64,000 bases of DNA from Aminipila butyrica (GCF_010669305.1 NZ_CP048649.1:2356001-2420000), one strand, 5' to 3'; shown: positions 17,007-26,851, counted from the stretch's first letter. The notes: generated by a model from the sequence alone, not told the origin. Program-made: numbers and translations.

Positions 17007-18560
17007 TTATTTTGCGTAATCGATGGCCCTAGTCTCCCGAACCACATTGACTTTAATCTGTCCCGGATATTCTAACTCGCTTTCAATCTTCTTGGAGATC
17101 TCACGAGCCAGGAATACGACTTCTTCATCTTTGATTTCTTCCGGCTTGGCCACAATGCGAATCTCACGACCTGCTTGAATGGCATAGGCCTTGTCCACTC
17201 CCGGCGTAGTGGTAGCAATCTCTTCCAGCTTCTGCAAACGCTTAATATAGGATTCCAGCGTTTCCCGCCTAGCTCCCGGTCTTGCTGCTGAAAGGGCGTC
17301 TGCGGCTGCAATAAGCACAGCCTCGAGGCTCTTGGCTTCATAGTCTCCATGATGGGCCGCCATACCGTTGATGACAGCTTCGGACTCCTTATACTTTCTC
17401 AGTACATCAATACCGATGTCTACATGGGTTCCTTCTACTTCGTGATCCAGTGCCTTACCGATGTCATGGAGCAAACCAGCTCGTTTGGCCAGTTTGGAAT
17501 CCAGACCCAGCTCGCTGGCCATGAGGCCTGCCAAGTGAGCAACCTCAATGGAATGGTTGAGCACATTCTGACCATAAGAGGTCCGATACTTTAACCGTCC
17601 CAGCAACTTAATCAACTCTGGGTGGAAGTTATGAATGCCAATCTCAAAGGTCGCTTGTTCTCCTGCTTCTTTGATGGTGGTGTTCACTTCCTTTTCCGCT
17701 TTTTCTACCATTTCTTCAATTCGCGCTGGATGAATTCGTCCATCGACGATTAACTTTTCCAAAGCAATTCTGGCAATTTCACGCTTTACCGGGTCGAACC
17801 CTGATAAAATAACGGCTTCCGGTGTATCATCAATAATTAAATCAATCCCTGTCAGGGTCTCGATGGCTCGGATATTTCTTCCTTCCCTACCGATGATTCG
17901 GCCTTTCATTTCATCATTTGGCAAAGCGACAACGGAGACCGTACTTTCGGCCACATGGTCAGCTGCACATCGCTGAATGGCCCCGGTAATAATCTCTTTT
18001 GCTTTCTTGTCCGCTTCTTCCTTCGCCTTCGACTCAATTTCCTTAATCATCACAGATGCTTCCACCCGGATGTCCTTTTCAACGTTAGACAGCAGAATCG
18101 ATTTTGCTTCATCCGCCGTGTAACCGGAAATCCGTTCTAATTCCTGCACCTGTCTTTCGATAAAGCCGTCTAGCTCACTTTCTTTTTCAACTAAAGACTG
18201 CTCTTTCTTGGTGAGGCCTTCTTCTTTTTTTTCTAAATTATCAATCTTTCGATCTAAGGTCTCTTCTTTTTGAATCAGTCTCTTCTCTGATCGCTGGATT
18301 TCTGCTCTTCTTTCCCGAACCTCACGCTCAATTTCATTTCGCATTTTGTGAGCTTCTTCCTTGGCTTCTATAGTAATTTCCTTCTTGATGGTCTCAGACT
18401 TGTTCTCCGCATCAAGAATTAAATTTCTCGCTTTCTGTTCGGCACTCCCTATGGCTTTCTCTCCAACAGTTTTTCTGACTATATATCCAACCAATAGCCC
18501 TGCGGCTAAGATAATCAATCCAATCAATACTTGCATCAGCACATTTGTAATATAAAACAC
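17007..18560 (-). CDS. rny: Ribonuclease Y
   Basis: RNase Y is the membrane-anchored endoribonuclease that starts mRNA decay in Firmicutes. This frame of up to 517 residues shows the usual order: one N-terminal membrane helix (VLIGLIILAAGLLVGYIV), a long charged coiled coil (~residues 40-200), a KH domain with GREGRNIRAIE, and an HD domain with LLHDIGKALDHEVEGTH. The start is uncertain: the GTG at 18560 overlaps the AAGGAGGTG site, the next in-frame GTG is at 18542 and the ATG at 18536, both farther from it than usual, and an ATT lies at good spacing (18551). Confidence 0.95.
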   Translation of the reverse strand: MFYITNVLMQVLIGLIILAAGLLVGYIVRKTVGEKAIGSAEQKARNLILDAENKSETIKKEITIEAKEEAHKMRNEIEREVRERRAEIQRSEKRLIQKEETLDRKIDNLEKKEEGLTKKEQSLVEKESELDGFIERQVQELERISGYTADEAKSILLSNVEKDIRVEASVMIKEIESKAKEEADKKAKEIITGAIQRCAADHVAESTVSVVALPNDEMKGRIIGREGRNIRAIETLTGIDLIIDDTPEAVILSGFDPVKREIARIALEKLIVDGRIHPARIEEMVEKAEKEVNTTIKEAGEQATFEIGIHNFHPELIKLLGRLKYRTSYGQNVLNHSIEVAHLAGLMASELGLDSKLAKRAGLLHDIGKALDHEVEGTHVDIGIDVLRKYKESEAVINGMAAHHGDYEAKSLEAVLIAAADALSAARPGARRETLESYIKRLQKLEEIATTTPGVDKAYAIQAGREIRIVAKPEEIKDEEVVFLAREISKKIESELEYPGQIKVNVVRETRAIDYAK

Positions 18561-18745
18561 CTCCTTCTACGTTTACTTCCCATATTCATACAACACTTGA
18601 ACTTGTCCTTACAGCCGCCGGTTCTAGGCAGCCAAGGTTCAAAAAAACATAAAAACATTGTTGAAATAGGCTTCTCAGCCCCACAAAAAATTATGCTGCG
18701 GCAAGGCCTACAGCCAAATAAATCTTTGCATTACTTAATTAATTA

Positions 18746-18774
18746 TTGATATAATGACACAATACTATTATAAT
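18746..18774 (+). promoter_or_regulatory. Sigma-A promoter of rodA
   Basis: TTGATA (18746-18751) and a perfect TATAAT (18769-18774) are separated by exactly 17 bp, about 40 bp upstream of the rodA start. Confidence 0.8.
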
Positions 18775-18815
18775 GTTTAAAGCAACTCCATGTCAAGATG
18801 AATGAAAGGCAAACT

Positions 18816-19922
18816 ATGAAGTATTTTTGGAATCTCTTTAAAAATATAGACCGAGCTTTGGTAATTTTACCACTGTGCTTCGCACTTATCAGCATTGTCA
18901 TGATCAGCAGCACGGCTTCCGAGGGGCATTTTGTGTTCAACAAGTATGTGACTATTCAAATAGTAGCTTACTTCTTGGGATTTGCAGCCATAGCGCTGGT
19001 CCTGCTCATCGACTATAAGGTATTTGAAAACTGGGAAAGGCCCCTATACATTACGTCTGTCTTAGTGCTGCTGACTGTCTACATTCCCCACTTGGGCGTC
19101 GAACAATACGGCTCCAGAGCTTGGATAAACCTGGGCATCATGAATTTTCAACCTTCAGAAATTGTTAAGATAACTTTTGTAATTCTCTTAGCTCTGTACT
19201 TCCGACGAAATCATGACAACCTGTGGAGCTATAAGGGAGTACTAATGTCAGCCTTGTACGCCTCTCCCTTTATTGTCATCGTCCTCAAGGAGGATTTAGG
19301 CGGAGCCATTGTCCTCTGCTTCATCTGGCTGGCCATGGTCTTTTATGCGGGTATTGATTATCGTATTTTAGGCAAGTTTTCCTGCCTCTTTGCCATCTCG
19401 CTGCCCATCGTGTACCGATTCATGGCTTCTCATCAAAAGGAGCGGATCGATGCCTTTCTCCACCCGACCAACCTGGGGCTAGGGGGCAACTATCAGGTTT
19501 GGCAGTCCAAAGTAGCCATTGGCTCCGGTGGTTTTTTCGGCAAGGGTCTTTTCCAAGGTACTCAGAAAGAACTAAAATTTGTGCCCGTACAGAAATCGGA
19601 CTTTATCTATTCCGTCATCGTAGAGGAATTAGGCATGATTGGTGGTGCAGTGGTCATCCTGTTGTACGCCATTTTCCTCTACCGCATTGCCAAGATTGCT
19701 TACAACGCAAAAGATGATTTTGGGGCCTTGATTGCTGTGGGTTTCATCGGCATGTTTGGCTTCCAAGTGTTTGAAAATATTGCCATGACCATGGGCATTA
19801 TGCCGGTTACCGGTATCACCTTGCCTTTTATCAGCTATGGTGGTTCCTCCGTACTGGCCAATCTGATTGCTTTAGGCCTGATTCTCAACGTAGGAATCCG
19901 CAGCAAGATTATTAACTTTTAA
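18816..19922 (+). CDS. rodA: Rod-shape peptidoglycan glycosyltransferase RodA (SEDS family)
   Basis: This 368-residue protein has about ten membrane helices and SEDS-family features, including YGSRAWINLG, the QPSEIVKITF motif and a C-terminal GITLPFISYGGSSVLANL stretch. RodA polymerises lipid II with a class B PBP (here probably the MrdA at 20779-23571) during side-wall growth. It could be called FtsW from sequence alone; the mre-mrdA neighbourhood favours RodA. The frame opens at 18798, but the ATG at 18816 follows GAAAGG by six bases. It is convergent with the minD end of the mre cluster rather than part of it. Confidence 0.9.
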   Translation: MKYFWNLFKNIDRALVILPLCFALISIVMISSTASEGHFVFNKYVTIQIVAYFLGFAAIALVLLIDYKVFENWERPLYITSVLVLLTVYIPHLGVEQYGSRAWINLGIMNFQPSEIVKITFVILLALYFRRNHDNLWSYKGVLMSALYASPFIVIVLKEDLGGAIVLCFIWLAMVFYAGIDYRILGKFSCLFAISLPIVYRFMASHQKERIDAFLHPTNLGLGGNYQVWQSKVAIGSGGFFGKGLFQGTQKELKFVPVQKSDFIYSVIVEELGMIGGAVVILLYAIFLYRIAKIAYNAKDDFGALIAVGFIGMFGFQVFENIAMTMGIMPVTGITLPFISYGGSSVLANLIALGLILNVGIRSKIINF

Positions 19923-19990
19923 AACCTCAGCAAACCTACGGATTCCGTTTCTGCTGAAAAGTAATGGGAGCCAATTGCTGTAAAGACGAA

Positions 19991-20032
19991 AAAAAAACGA
20001 TTCAATCTCTACTGAGACTGAATCGTTTTTTT
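19991..20032. terminator. Bidirectional terminator between rodA and minD
   Basis: Arms of 19 bases (19991-20009 and 20014-20032) pair with one mismatch around a TACT loop. A-rich and T-rich flanks make it work in both directions. Its last base is shared with the minD stop codon. Confidence 0.9.
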
Positions 20033-20760
20033 CATGGCTTTATTTCCACCATCCGTTCCACAATGTGACTGAAGTTCTCCGCTATGTAGGTGCCCTTTTT
20101 CAGGACCACCGGAATACCATTATTGGCAGCAATGTGAATGTTATCGTCGTATTGGATAATACCCGTCATCGGCATCTTCAACATGTCATTAATCTCGCTG
20201 ATGTTGGGCACCACCCCTAAGTTCATCAAGTCAGCCTTTACTTTGTTGACAATGTACATCCGTTCCTTGATGTTCATCCCTTGCAAAATCCGGTCCAGGG
20301 TATCTGCATCCCGGACCGCCACGTGCTCGGGGGTGGTGATGATAACCCCGGTGTCCGCACCGGCGGCGGCCATTTTCAAACCATCTCCAATACCAGAGGG
20401 TGCATCCACCAGCACATAGTCAAAACGGGCTTTCAATTTTTCGCAGAGCACCTGCATGTGCAACGGCGTCAAATCGCCCTTGTCCCGATGATGAGCAGCA
20501 GAAATGAAGTAGAGCTCTTCAAACCGCCTGTCCCGGATCAAGGCCTGCTTAATCCGGCATAGACCGGTAAGGGCATCGGCGATATCATAGACAACTTTAT
20601 TTTCCAGGCCCAGGCACAAATCTAAATTGCGCAGTCCCATGTCCATATCGATCAGGACCACCTTGTACCCTTTTTGTGCCAGCGCAGCACCGGCGTTTGC
20701 GGTAAAGACTGTCTTGCCCACCCCGCCTTTTCCAGATGCTATCAAAATAACTTTGCCCAT
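20032..20760 (-). CDS. minD: Septum site-determining ATPase MinD
   Basis: This 242-residue deviant-Walker ATPase has GKGGVGKTVFTAN at residues 10-22, the IDMDMGLRNLDLCLGLE switch region and VLVDAPSGIGDG. It lacks the longest C-terminal amphipathic helix of E. coli MinD, but the last ~15 residues (FSHIVERMVEIKP) could form a short membrane-targeting one. MinD positions the division septum with MinC and either MinE or DivIVA. It lies 18 bp after mrdA as the final gene of the mre cluster. No minC or minE is present here. Confidence 0.88.
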   Translation of the reverse strand: MGKVILIASGKGGVGKTVFTANAGAALAQKGYKVVLIDMDMGLRNLDLCLGLENKVVYDIADALTGLCRIKQALIRDRRFEELYFISAAHHRDKGDLTPLHMQVLCEKLKARFDYVLVDAPSGIGDGLKMAAAGADTGVIITTPEHVAVRDADTLDRILQGMNIKERMYIVNKVKADLMNLGVVPNISEINDMLKMPMTGIIQYDDNIHIAANNGIPVVLKKGTYIAENFSHIVERMVEIKP

Positions 20761-20778
20761 GGTCTCTTGCCTCCTAGT

Positions 20779-23571
20779 TTATTGTATGGTTGTACTCAAG
20801 CTAAAATTCTCATATGTCTTATCTAACTGCAAATATTTGCCGATGACTTCGCGAGCTACCGGTGCAGCATAACCTGCCGTACCGCCCTGAACAATCATAA
20901 CTGCCACAGCAATCTTTGGATTGTCCGCAGGGGCCATGGTCAGCACCCAAGCGAAGTTATCGTAATTGCTCTTATAGGCATCGATCTTCTCATAGTCCAC
21001 TGTGCCTTTGCTCAGGTTGATTACCGCCTGGCGTACTGCACCATCCTTTGTCCTGTAAATATCCGGTTCCGCCTTCATCAGACGCTTCATCTCTGTTTCC
21101 ACCTGCTCAAAGGTCAGTTTTCCGTTAATCTGCCGGAGGTGCTGCTGGATGTAGGCCACTTCGTCAGGTGGATGAATCTTACCAGATTTTTCCGCTGTAC
21201 CGGTCTTACCGGCTACTTCCACGGGGAAACCAGCAAAGATGCTCCGTAAACTCCCTTTCGAGCCGTTAACCACCAGCTTCATGCCTTCGATAATGTCATC
21301 AAGATACTTATCATTGCTGAGTTCAATCTTGGTGCCTGGTTCCCGCTCAATCGGCTGCTGGTCTTCAATCGCTCGAATCAGACTCACTTGATTGTGAACG
21401 CCCTTGTTGCCTAAAGTAGCCACGTAATTGGCCATCTGCAATGGCGTATAGGCATTTTCTCCCTGTCCGATAGCGATGTTAAACTCATCACCCAAGGTCC
21501 AGGTTGCATAGTTAAAGTAGGTGTATTTGCACAAATCCGCCAGAGAATCAATCATGTTCTCCTTGACGCCCAGCTTCATTTCCGTCAGCCGTTTAACTAC
21601 CACATTCTTTGTTGGATTTTCTTCCGTCCAGCCGACGATAACGTCTATGCTCTTGTTGAGCTTTTCCTCGTCCTGAAGGGTGCTTTTCTCAAAGTATTTC
21701 TCTGCCTTACCCTTCAGCACCGTTCGCAGGCTGGATTTCATCTGCTCCATCTTCTTTTCCGCCGTCGGCACGCCGATTACCCGCTCGGGGATCTCGATGC
21801 CGGTAGGCTTTCCTAGCCCATACTGTTCCGCGTAAGAAGTAATGATATCAATGCTGATGGGCTTATTGTACCCCAGCTTGGTTCCTTTGTAATAGTCCTT
21901 GCCTGTAGCAATATCATAAAAGTAGTAATTACAGGACACTTCCAGAGCCTCTGCCAGGTCAATATTACCGTGAGAGCCGCCGCTTCTGTGCCAAATCAAG
22001 CAGGCGTAAGGCCGATTTCCCACCATGACCACACCACCATCGTGAAGTTTACGGTTTGGGTCCAAGCCGCTCTCCAGAGCCGCCGTAGCCGTAACCATCT
22101 TAAAGGTGGAACCAGGCTGTACCGGCGTCATCGTGGCAACGTTGTACAAAGGTGCTGGAGACATAGAGTCTCTGGGATTCTGGCTTTGCAAGGCGTTCCA
22201 GTCCTCCTTGCTGATTCCACTGGCAAACAAGTTTGGGTCGAAATCCGGCGCGCTGGCCAAAGCCAGTACATCTCCGGTCTCCACCTCAATAGCCACTACG
22301 GCTCCGACATTTGCGTTTTTATAGGCAGTGGAATAATGGTAATTACCATATTCGCTTTTAAATGTTCCGCCTACCTGAATTTGCTTCAGTGCCTGCTCTA
22401 AGGCATCTTCGGCAGTTTTCTGCAATTCTAGGTCGACGGTCAAGTATACGTCCTTACCCTTTTGAGGCTCTGTTTCACTAATCGTGCGGACTAGCTCACC
22501 GATAGCGTTAACCTGAACGTCTTTAATGCCATCTTTACCCTTTAAGGTCGTCTCATAGCCGCTTTCAATCCCCTCTTTTCCAATTAGGTCGTTGGCATTG
22601 TAGCCTAATTTGTCCACGTAATGTTCTTTATCGCTTTCAGAAATCTGCCCCAGATAGCCAATAATATGGGCGGCCGTGTTGATGTTGGGATAATAGCGCA
22701 TAGTCTCCGACACCACCTTCACCTGAGGGAGTTCTGCACTGCGCTCTTCGATTTCCACGATGGTGTTGTCAGAAATCCCCTTAGCAATGCTGGCCGGTAA
22801 ATACTTTCGTGCACCCATGGCCTTGACCTCGTTGCGAATGACCATAATCTTTCTAGCCTGCTCATTGGAAACCATAGGGTCGATGGCAAAGTAGGTCCGC
22901 AGCCGCTCAAAAGCCTCTTCTGCGGAAAGCTCTGTATTGGCTTCCTTTTTTTCCGTTAAAGTCTCTTTATCTAATTTATATCTGCCAAGAAAACTTTGTT
23001 TGTCCAGTTCTTTGGTGAATTCCATATTTTTTACTGAAATAGGTGGATAAATCTTATATACATTCTGTAATTCTGATTGAGCCTCGTACTTGTCCAGGGC
23101 ATCGCCAATCTCATAGCGAATCCGCAGCTCATCAAAAGCTTTTTGGGCTGTAAAATTTGTGGGCATCTCCTGCTCCGTCAGCCACTCTGCAATATCGTTA
23201 TCATAAGTATAGGAAAATTTGCCGTTTTCCATGATGATAGGCAGATTATCAAAGTATTGTTCGCCATTCTTTTCCAAAATGCGAACGACTTCACTGCACA
23301 CCCGGTTCACCTCTTCGTCCGTAGCTTCCCCTGCATTAATTTGCAGCGTAAAAGCCTGCTTATTGCCAGCGATGACCCGGCCATACCGATCGAGGATTTC
23401 CCCTCTGGGCGCTTTCGTGTAAATACTCTTGGTGCTTATGTTGGTGGCTTTCTCCTTCCACACTTCATTTTCCATAACAGTCAGGACAAATAACCGTAAA
23501 AACAAAATCACCATCAGTACGATGACGACCAACACAATCTGACCATATCTCGATTTTAATGCTTTTTCCAT
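20779..23571 (-). CDS. mrdA: Penicillin-binding protein 2 (class B, rod elongation)
   Basis: This 930-residue membrane-anchored transpeptidase has one N-terminal membrane helix (residues ~10-32), a dimerisation domain, and the penicillin-binding motifs STFK (QPGSTFKMVTA), SCN (VSCNYYF) and KTG (VAGKTGTAEKSG). It cross-links peptidoglycan with RodA. At 930 residues it is much longer than the ~630 of E. coli PBP2; extra sequence lies around residues 130-280 and between SCN and KTG, as in several clostridial homologues. Its start overlaps mreD by 16 bp. Confidence 0.93.
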   Translation of the reverse strand: MEKALKSRYGQIVLVVIVLMVILFLRLFVLTVMENEVWKEKATNISTKSIYTKAPRGEILDRYGRVIAGNKQAFTLQINAGEATDEEVNRVCSEVVRILEKNGEQYFDNLPIIMENGKFSYTYDNDIAEWLTEQEMPTNFTAQKAFDELRIRYEIGDALDKYEAQSELQNVYKIYPPISVKNMEFTKELDKQSFLGRYKLDKETLTEKKEANTELSAEEAFERLRTYFAIDPMVSNEQARKIMVIRNEVKAMGARKYLPASIAKGISDNTIVEIEERSAELPQVKVVSETMRYYPNINTAAHIIGYLGQISESDKEHYVDKLGYNANDLIGKEGIESGYETTLKGKDGIKDVQVNAIGELVRTISETEPQKGKDVYLTVDLELQKTAEDALEQALKQIQVGGTFKSEYGNYHYSTAYKNANVGAVVAIEVETGDVLALASAPDFDPNLFASGISKEDWNALQSQNPRDSMSPAPLYNVATMTPVQPGSTFKMVTATAALESGLDPNRKLHDGGVVMVGNRPYACLIWHRSGGSHGNIDLAEALEVSCNYYFYDIATGKDYYKGTKLGYNKPISIDIITSYAEQYGLGKPTGIEIPERVIGVPTAEKKMEQMKSSLRTVLKGKAEKYFEKSTLQDEEKLNKSIDVIVGWTEENPTKNVVVKRLTEMKLGVKENMIDSLADLCKYTYFNYATWTLGDEFNIAIGQGENAYTPLQMANYVATLGNKGVHNQVSLIRAIEDQQPIEREPGTKIELSNDKYLDDIIEGMKLVVNGSKGSLRSIFAGFPVEVAGKTGTAEKSGKIHPPDEVAYIQQHLRQINGKLTFEQVETEMKRLMKAEPDIYRTKDGAVRQAVINLSKGTVDYEKIDAYKSNYDNFAWVLTMAPADNPKIAVAVMIVQGGTAGYAAPVAREVIGKYLQLDKTYENFSLSTTIQ

Positions 23572-24065
23572 ATCAGATACCTGTCATTTCTATACTTAAC
23601 TACCCGCTTGATAAAGACCAGGTACAGGACAAACACGATCAGGGAATTATAGAGGATGTATAAGGGCTGCAACTTTAACCAGTATAGCAGAGAATAGCTG
23701 CTGCCTAATCCTGACCGAATCAGAAAATATATAAAGTTGTAAAGAACGGTGGATCCTACCGAAACGAGGATGATTGAAGCCAAATGTTCCTTGTTAATGG
23801 TCTCTCTCATATGGATAACCAACAAACTCACCAACAGGTAGGTAAGGGCCGCCACGCCCACATATTGGGCCATACACACGTCTGCAAGCAAGCCAAAAAC
23901 TACTCCTAAAACAGGCCCGTTGAAATCCTCATATAAGAAAGAGAAAATTACCACCAGACACAAAATCAGATTTGGAGTAGCACCATAAATGGAAAATAGA
24001 TGTAATACTGTTCCCTGCAACAAAAATGCGACGAAAAAAATCAGGGCGGCCCATCTCTTCTTCAT
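23556..24065 (-). CDS. mreD: Rod shape-determining protein MreD
   Basis: This 169-residue protein has about five membrane helices and the conserved NLILCLVVIFSFL and PVLGVVFGLLAD segments of MreD. It links MreC and MreB to the elongation complex in the membrane. It overlaps mreC by 4 bp and mrdA by 16 bp. Confidence 0.93.
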   Translation of the reverse strand: MKKRWAALIFFVAFLLQGTVLHLFSIYGATPNLILCLVVIFSFLYEDFNGPVLGVVFGLLADVCMAQYVGVAALTYLLVSLLVIHMRETINKEHLASIILVSVGSTVLYNFIYFLIRSGLGSSYSLLYWLKLQPLYILYNSLIVFVLYLVFIKRVVKYRNDRYLIWKKH

Positions 24066-24880
24066 ATTATGACCGCCACCTTCTGCAAGCTCTTAAAGGA
24101 AACGCTTGGCTTAATCTTCACTGTTTTCAGCTGGGTATCGCTGTTGTATTCCACCGATTTAATCTTGCCGATTTTAATGCCAGCTGGATAAAGCCCTAAG
24201 TTGGAAGTCACCAACTCATCCCCTTCCATAACACTGGCCTTGTTATCCAACATAAAACCCGACAGCGAGCCGCTGCTGTCTCCAGATACAATGCCAATCA
24301 AGCTCATATCTCGGAGCACCATAAAACTAACGCTGTTGGACTCATCGATGATGGATACCACTTTGGACCAACCCGGGCCCGTCTGAGAAACCCGTCCCAC
24401 CAAACCATCCCCATTGATAACAATGCAGTCCTTCTTAATGCCGCTCTCCTCACCTCTGTCGATGGTAAAGAGATTGAACCAGTTGGAGCCGTCCAGCGAA
24501 ACGATGTTTGCAGAAACCACATTCTGGCTGTCTGCCACGCTCTCATAATTTAACACATTGGATAGCTCCTGCAGCTGCTGCAACTCATCCTTTTTCATAG
24601 TCAGCTTAATCACCTGCTGTTGAAGTTTGCTGACTTCATCCTTTAACTCGTCGTTTTCTGCTACCACCTGTTTAAATTGCAATAGCCCTCTGGCATTGCC
24701 TTTTACGGTGTCTGTACCTCCTGACAGAGGCTTCTGGACAGCCGTCGTACCAGTCTGGAGCAAATCGCCTATAAAGCCCTGCTTCCCTCCTGTCTTGTAA
24801 GAGACAATGATGGTGATGCTCAAAAGCAACAGGACTGTTATCAATAAGCTAAATAATTTATGTTCTCTGATAAACCTCAT
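24062..24880 (-). CDS. mreC: Rod shape-determining protein MreC
   Basis: This 272-residue protein has an N-terminal membrane helix (residues ~10-30), a coiled coil at ~70-110 (ENDELKDEVSKLQQQVIKL) and a beta-rich domain with DGLVGRVSQTGPGWSKV and a SNLGLYPAGIKIGKI segment. MreC is the extracytoplasmic scaffold that activates PBP2. It lies 13 bp after mreB. Confidence 0.95.
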   Translation of the reverse strand: MRFIREHKLFSLLITVLLLLSITIIVSYKTGGKQGFIGDLLQTGTTAVQKPLSGGTDTVKGNARGLLQFKQVVAENDELKDEVSKLQQQVIKLTMKKDELQQLQELSNVLNYESVADSQNVVSANIVSLDGSNWFNLFTIDRGEESGIKKDCIVINGDGLVGRVSQTGPGWSKVVSIIDESNSVSFMVLRDMSLIGIVSGDSSGSLSGFMLDNKASVMEGDELVTSNLGLYPAGIKIGKIKSVEYNSDTQLKTVKIKPSVSFKSLQKVAVII

Positions 24881-24893
24881 GTTTCATGCTTTC

Positions 24894-25925
24894 CTATCTT
24901 CTCGAAACGCAAGCGTACCGCTTCAGTTTGTCTAAATCCTCTAGGCTCTTTCCCGTTCCCAAGGCCACCGCTTCAAAAGCGTTTTCTTCTACCATGACCA
25001 GCATGCCTGTCTTCTGGGAAATCAATTTATCCAGCTGAGAAAGCATACCGCCGCCGCCAGACAGAACCAGACCGTTGTTGACGATATCTGCTGCAATTTC
25101 AGGGGGCGCTTTTTCCAAGGTTGATTTGATACCATCAATGATTGTTTCCACCGACTCCTCCAAAGCGATGAGCATATCCCGGTTCGTCACCTCTACTGTC
25201 GCTGGCAAGCCGGAGATGATATCCCGGCCACGAGCCTTTTCAGTGAGGGTGATTTCATTTCCGTCCTCATCGGTCTCAATCATGGCACATCCCACCTTGA
25301 TTTTTAATTCCTCTGCTGTTTTATCGCCGATGGCCAGGTTAAAGTTCTTTCGCATATAAGCCACGATGGCATCGTTCAGCTTATCTCCTGCATACCGCAG
25401 AGAAATACTAGTGACGATTCCCCCCAGAGCAATGATGGCGATATCTGTGGTGCCCCCGCCGATGTCGCAAATCATACAGCCTTCCGCCTCGTCAATAGCC
25501 AGATTGGAACCGATAGCAGCTGCCATTGGCTCTTCTAAGATGTAAACCTCTTTGGCTCCCATTTGGCGAACCACTTCTTCCACAGCCCGCTTCTCTACTT
25601 CGGTGACACCGCTGGGAACACCGATGGAAATCCGCAGATTGTTGGAGGTTTTGTTACCCAAGGCCCGGCGGATAAATACCCGGATCATTTCGGTAGTCAT
25701 GTCAAAGTCGGAAATAACCCCTTCCCTCAGCGGACGGACCACCTCAATGGTAGCCGGCGTCTTGCCAATCATCCGCTTGGCTTGCGTTCCTGTGGCCATG
25801 ACAGAATTGGTTAATTTATCCATAGCGATAACGGACGGCTCATTTAATACTATGCCCTTTTCCTTCATATATATCAAAGTATTAGCCGTACCTAAATCTA
25901 TGCCCATATCATTTCTAAAAAACAT
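24894..25925 (-). CDS. mreB: Rod shape-determining actin-like protein MreB
   Basis: This 343-residue actin homologue has phosphate loop 1 (DMGIDLGTANTLIY, from residue 6), CDIGGGTTDIAII, and the C-terminal VLSGGGGMLSQLDKL. It forms membrane filaments that guide the elongation machinery. GGAGG precedes the ATG. It follows radC by 61 bp, the usual radC-mreB order in Firmicutes. Confidence 0.97.
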   Translation of the reverse strand: MFFRNDMGIDLGTANTLIYMKEKGIVLNEPSVIAMDKLTNSVMATGTQAKRMIGKTPATIEVVRPLREGVISDFDMTTEMIRVFIRRALGNKTSNNLRISIGVPSGVTEVEKRAVEEVVRQMGAKEVYILEEPMAAAIGSNLAIDEAEGCMICDIGGGTTDIAIIALGGIVTSISLRYAGDKLNDAIVAYMRKNFNLAIGDKTAEELKIKVGCAMIETDEDGNEITLTEKARGRDIISGLPATVEVTNRDMLIALEESVETIIDGIKSTLEKAPPEIAADIVNNGLVLSGGGGMLSQLDKLISQKTGMLVMVEENAFEAVALGTGKSLEDLDKLKRYACVSRR

Positions 25926-25986
25926 ACTAAATCCTCCACTACGTGCTGTTTCACTGTCCTAACTTGAGAAAATGCAACTGTAAGGC

Positions 25987-26664
25987 CTATATTAGATCCT
26001 CATTCTTAAAGCTGAAAAACGTGCCGTCACCGATGATGATGTGGTCCAACACCCGAATACCCAACACCTCACCGGCCTTGGCCAGACGCTTGGTAATTTC
26101 CAGGTCTTCTCTGCTGGGCTTGGGATTGCCACTAGGATGGTTGTACACAAAAATGACAGCCGATGCGCTTTTTTTCACTGCTTTGCAAAATATTTCTCTT
26201 GGATGAACGATTGTACTGTTGAGGTCGCCGATGGCGGCCGTCTCCACAGATATCACATCGCCCTTGGTGTTAAGTATTACAACATCAAAAAATTCCTTTT
26301 TATAGTATCTCATTTTTTCCATAAAAAGGTTTGCGATCACTTCCGGGTTATTTACATTGATCTTTAAGTCCCTCGGTTTTGTGGCAATCCGTCTTCCAAG
26401 TTCTACTGCCGCCACAATCTGACAAGCTTTCACTCGTCCGATGCCTTGAATTTCAGCTAGTTCTTCCGGTACACATTCCGTCAAAAAATGAATGCCGTTT
26501 TCTCTGCAAGTCAACACTTCATTAGCCAGCGCCACAGCGGATTTCCTGTTGGTGCCGGTGCGGATAATTACCGCTAAAAGTTCTGCGTTGGACAGAGCGG
26601 ATGTACCGTAAATCACCAGTTTTTCCTGAGGTCTCTCATCTGCTGGAAGTTCCCTTATTATCAT
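25987..26664 (-). CDS. radC: RadC family JAB/MPN domain protein
   Basis: This 225-residue protein has an N-terminal UPF0758 part with a helix-hairpin-helix segment (EIQGIGRVKACQIVAAVELGRR) and a C-terminal JAB1/MPN domain. The JAMM-like motif reads VYNHPSGNPKPSRED: the first His of the usual HNHPSG is Tyr here, so one expected zinc ligand is missing. The role of RadC is unsettled; it is not clearly a repair protein. It begins the radC-mreBCD-mrdA-minD run. Confidence 0.9.
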   Translation of the reverse strand: MIIRELPADERPQEKLVIYGTSALSNAELLAVIIRTGTNRKSAVALANEVLTCRENGIHFLTECVPEELAEIQGIGRVKACQIVAAVELGRRIATKPRDLKINVNNPEVIANLFMEKMRYYKKEFFDVVILNTKGDVISVETAAIGDLNSTIVHPREIFCKAVKKSASAVIFVYNHPSGNPKPSREDLEITKRLAKAGEVLGIRVLDHIIIGDGTFFSFKNEDLI

Positions 26665-26851
26665 GTATTGTCCCCCTGCACCTAAAATGGTGCTCTCTCT
26701 CGCCTCCTTATTTTCTAATCCCCATTATTCGTATCTTATATTTTAGCATTTTAACGAAGCTTGCACAAGAGTAAAGAAGCCTAAAAATTATTAATAAATT
26801 TTAAGAACTTAGGCATACTAAAATCGCAAATATAATTTAGGAGGTAATGTG

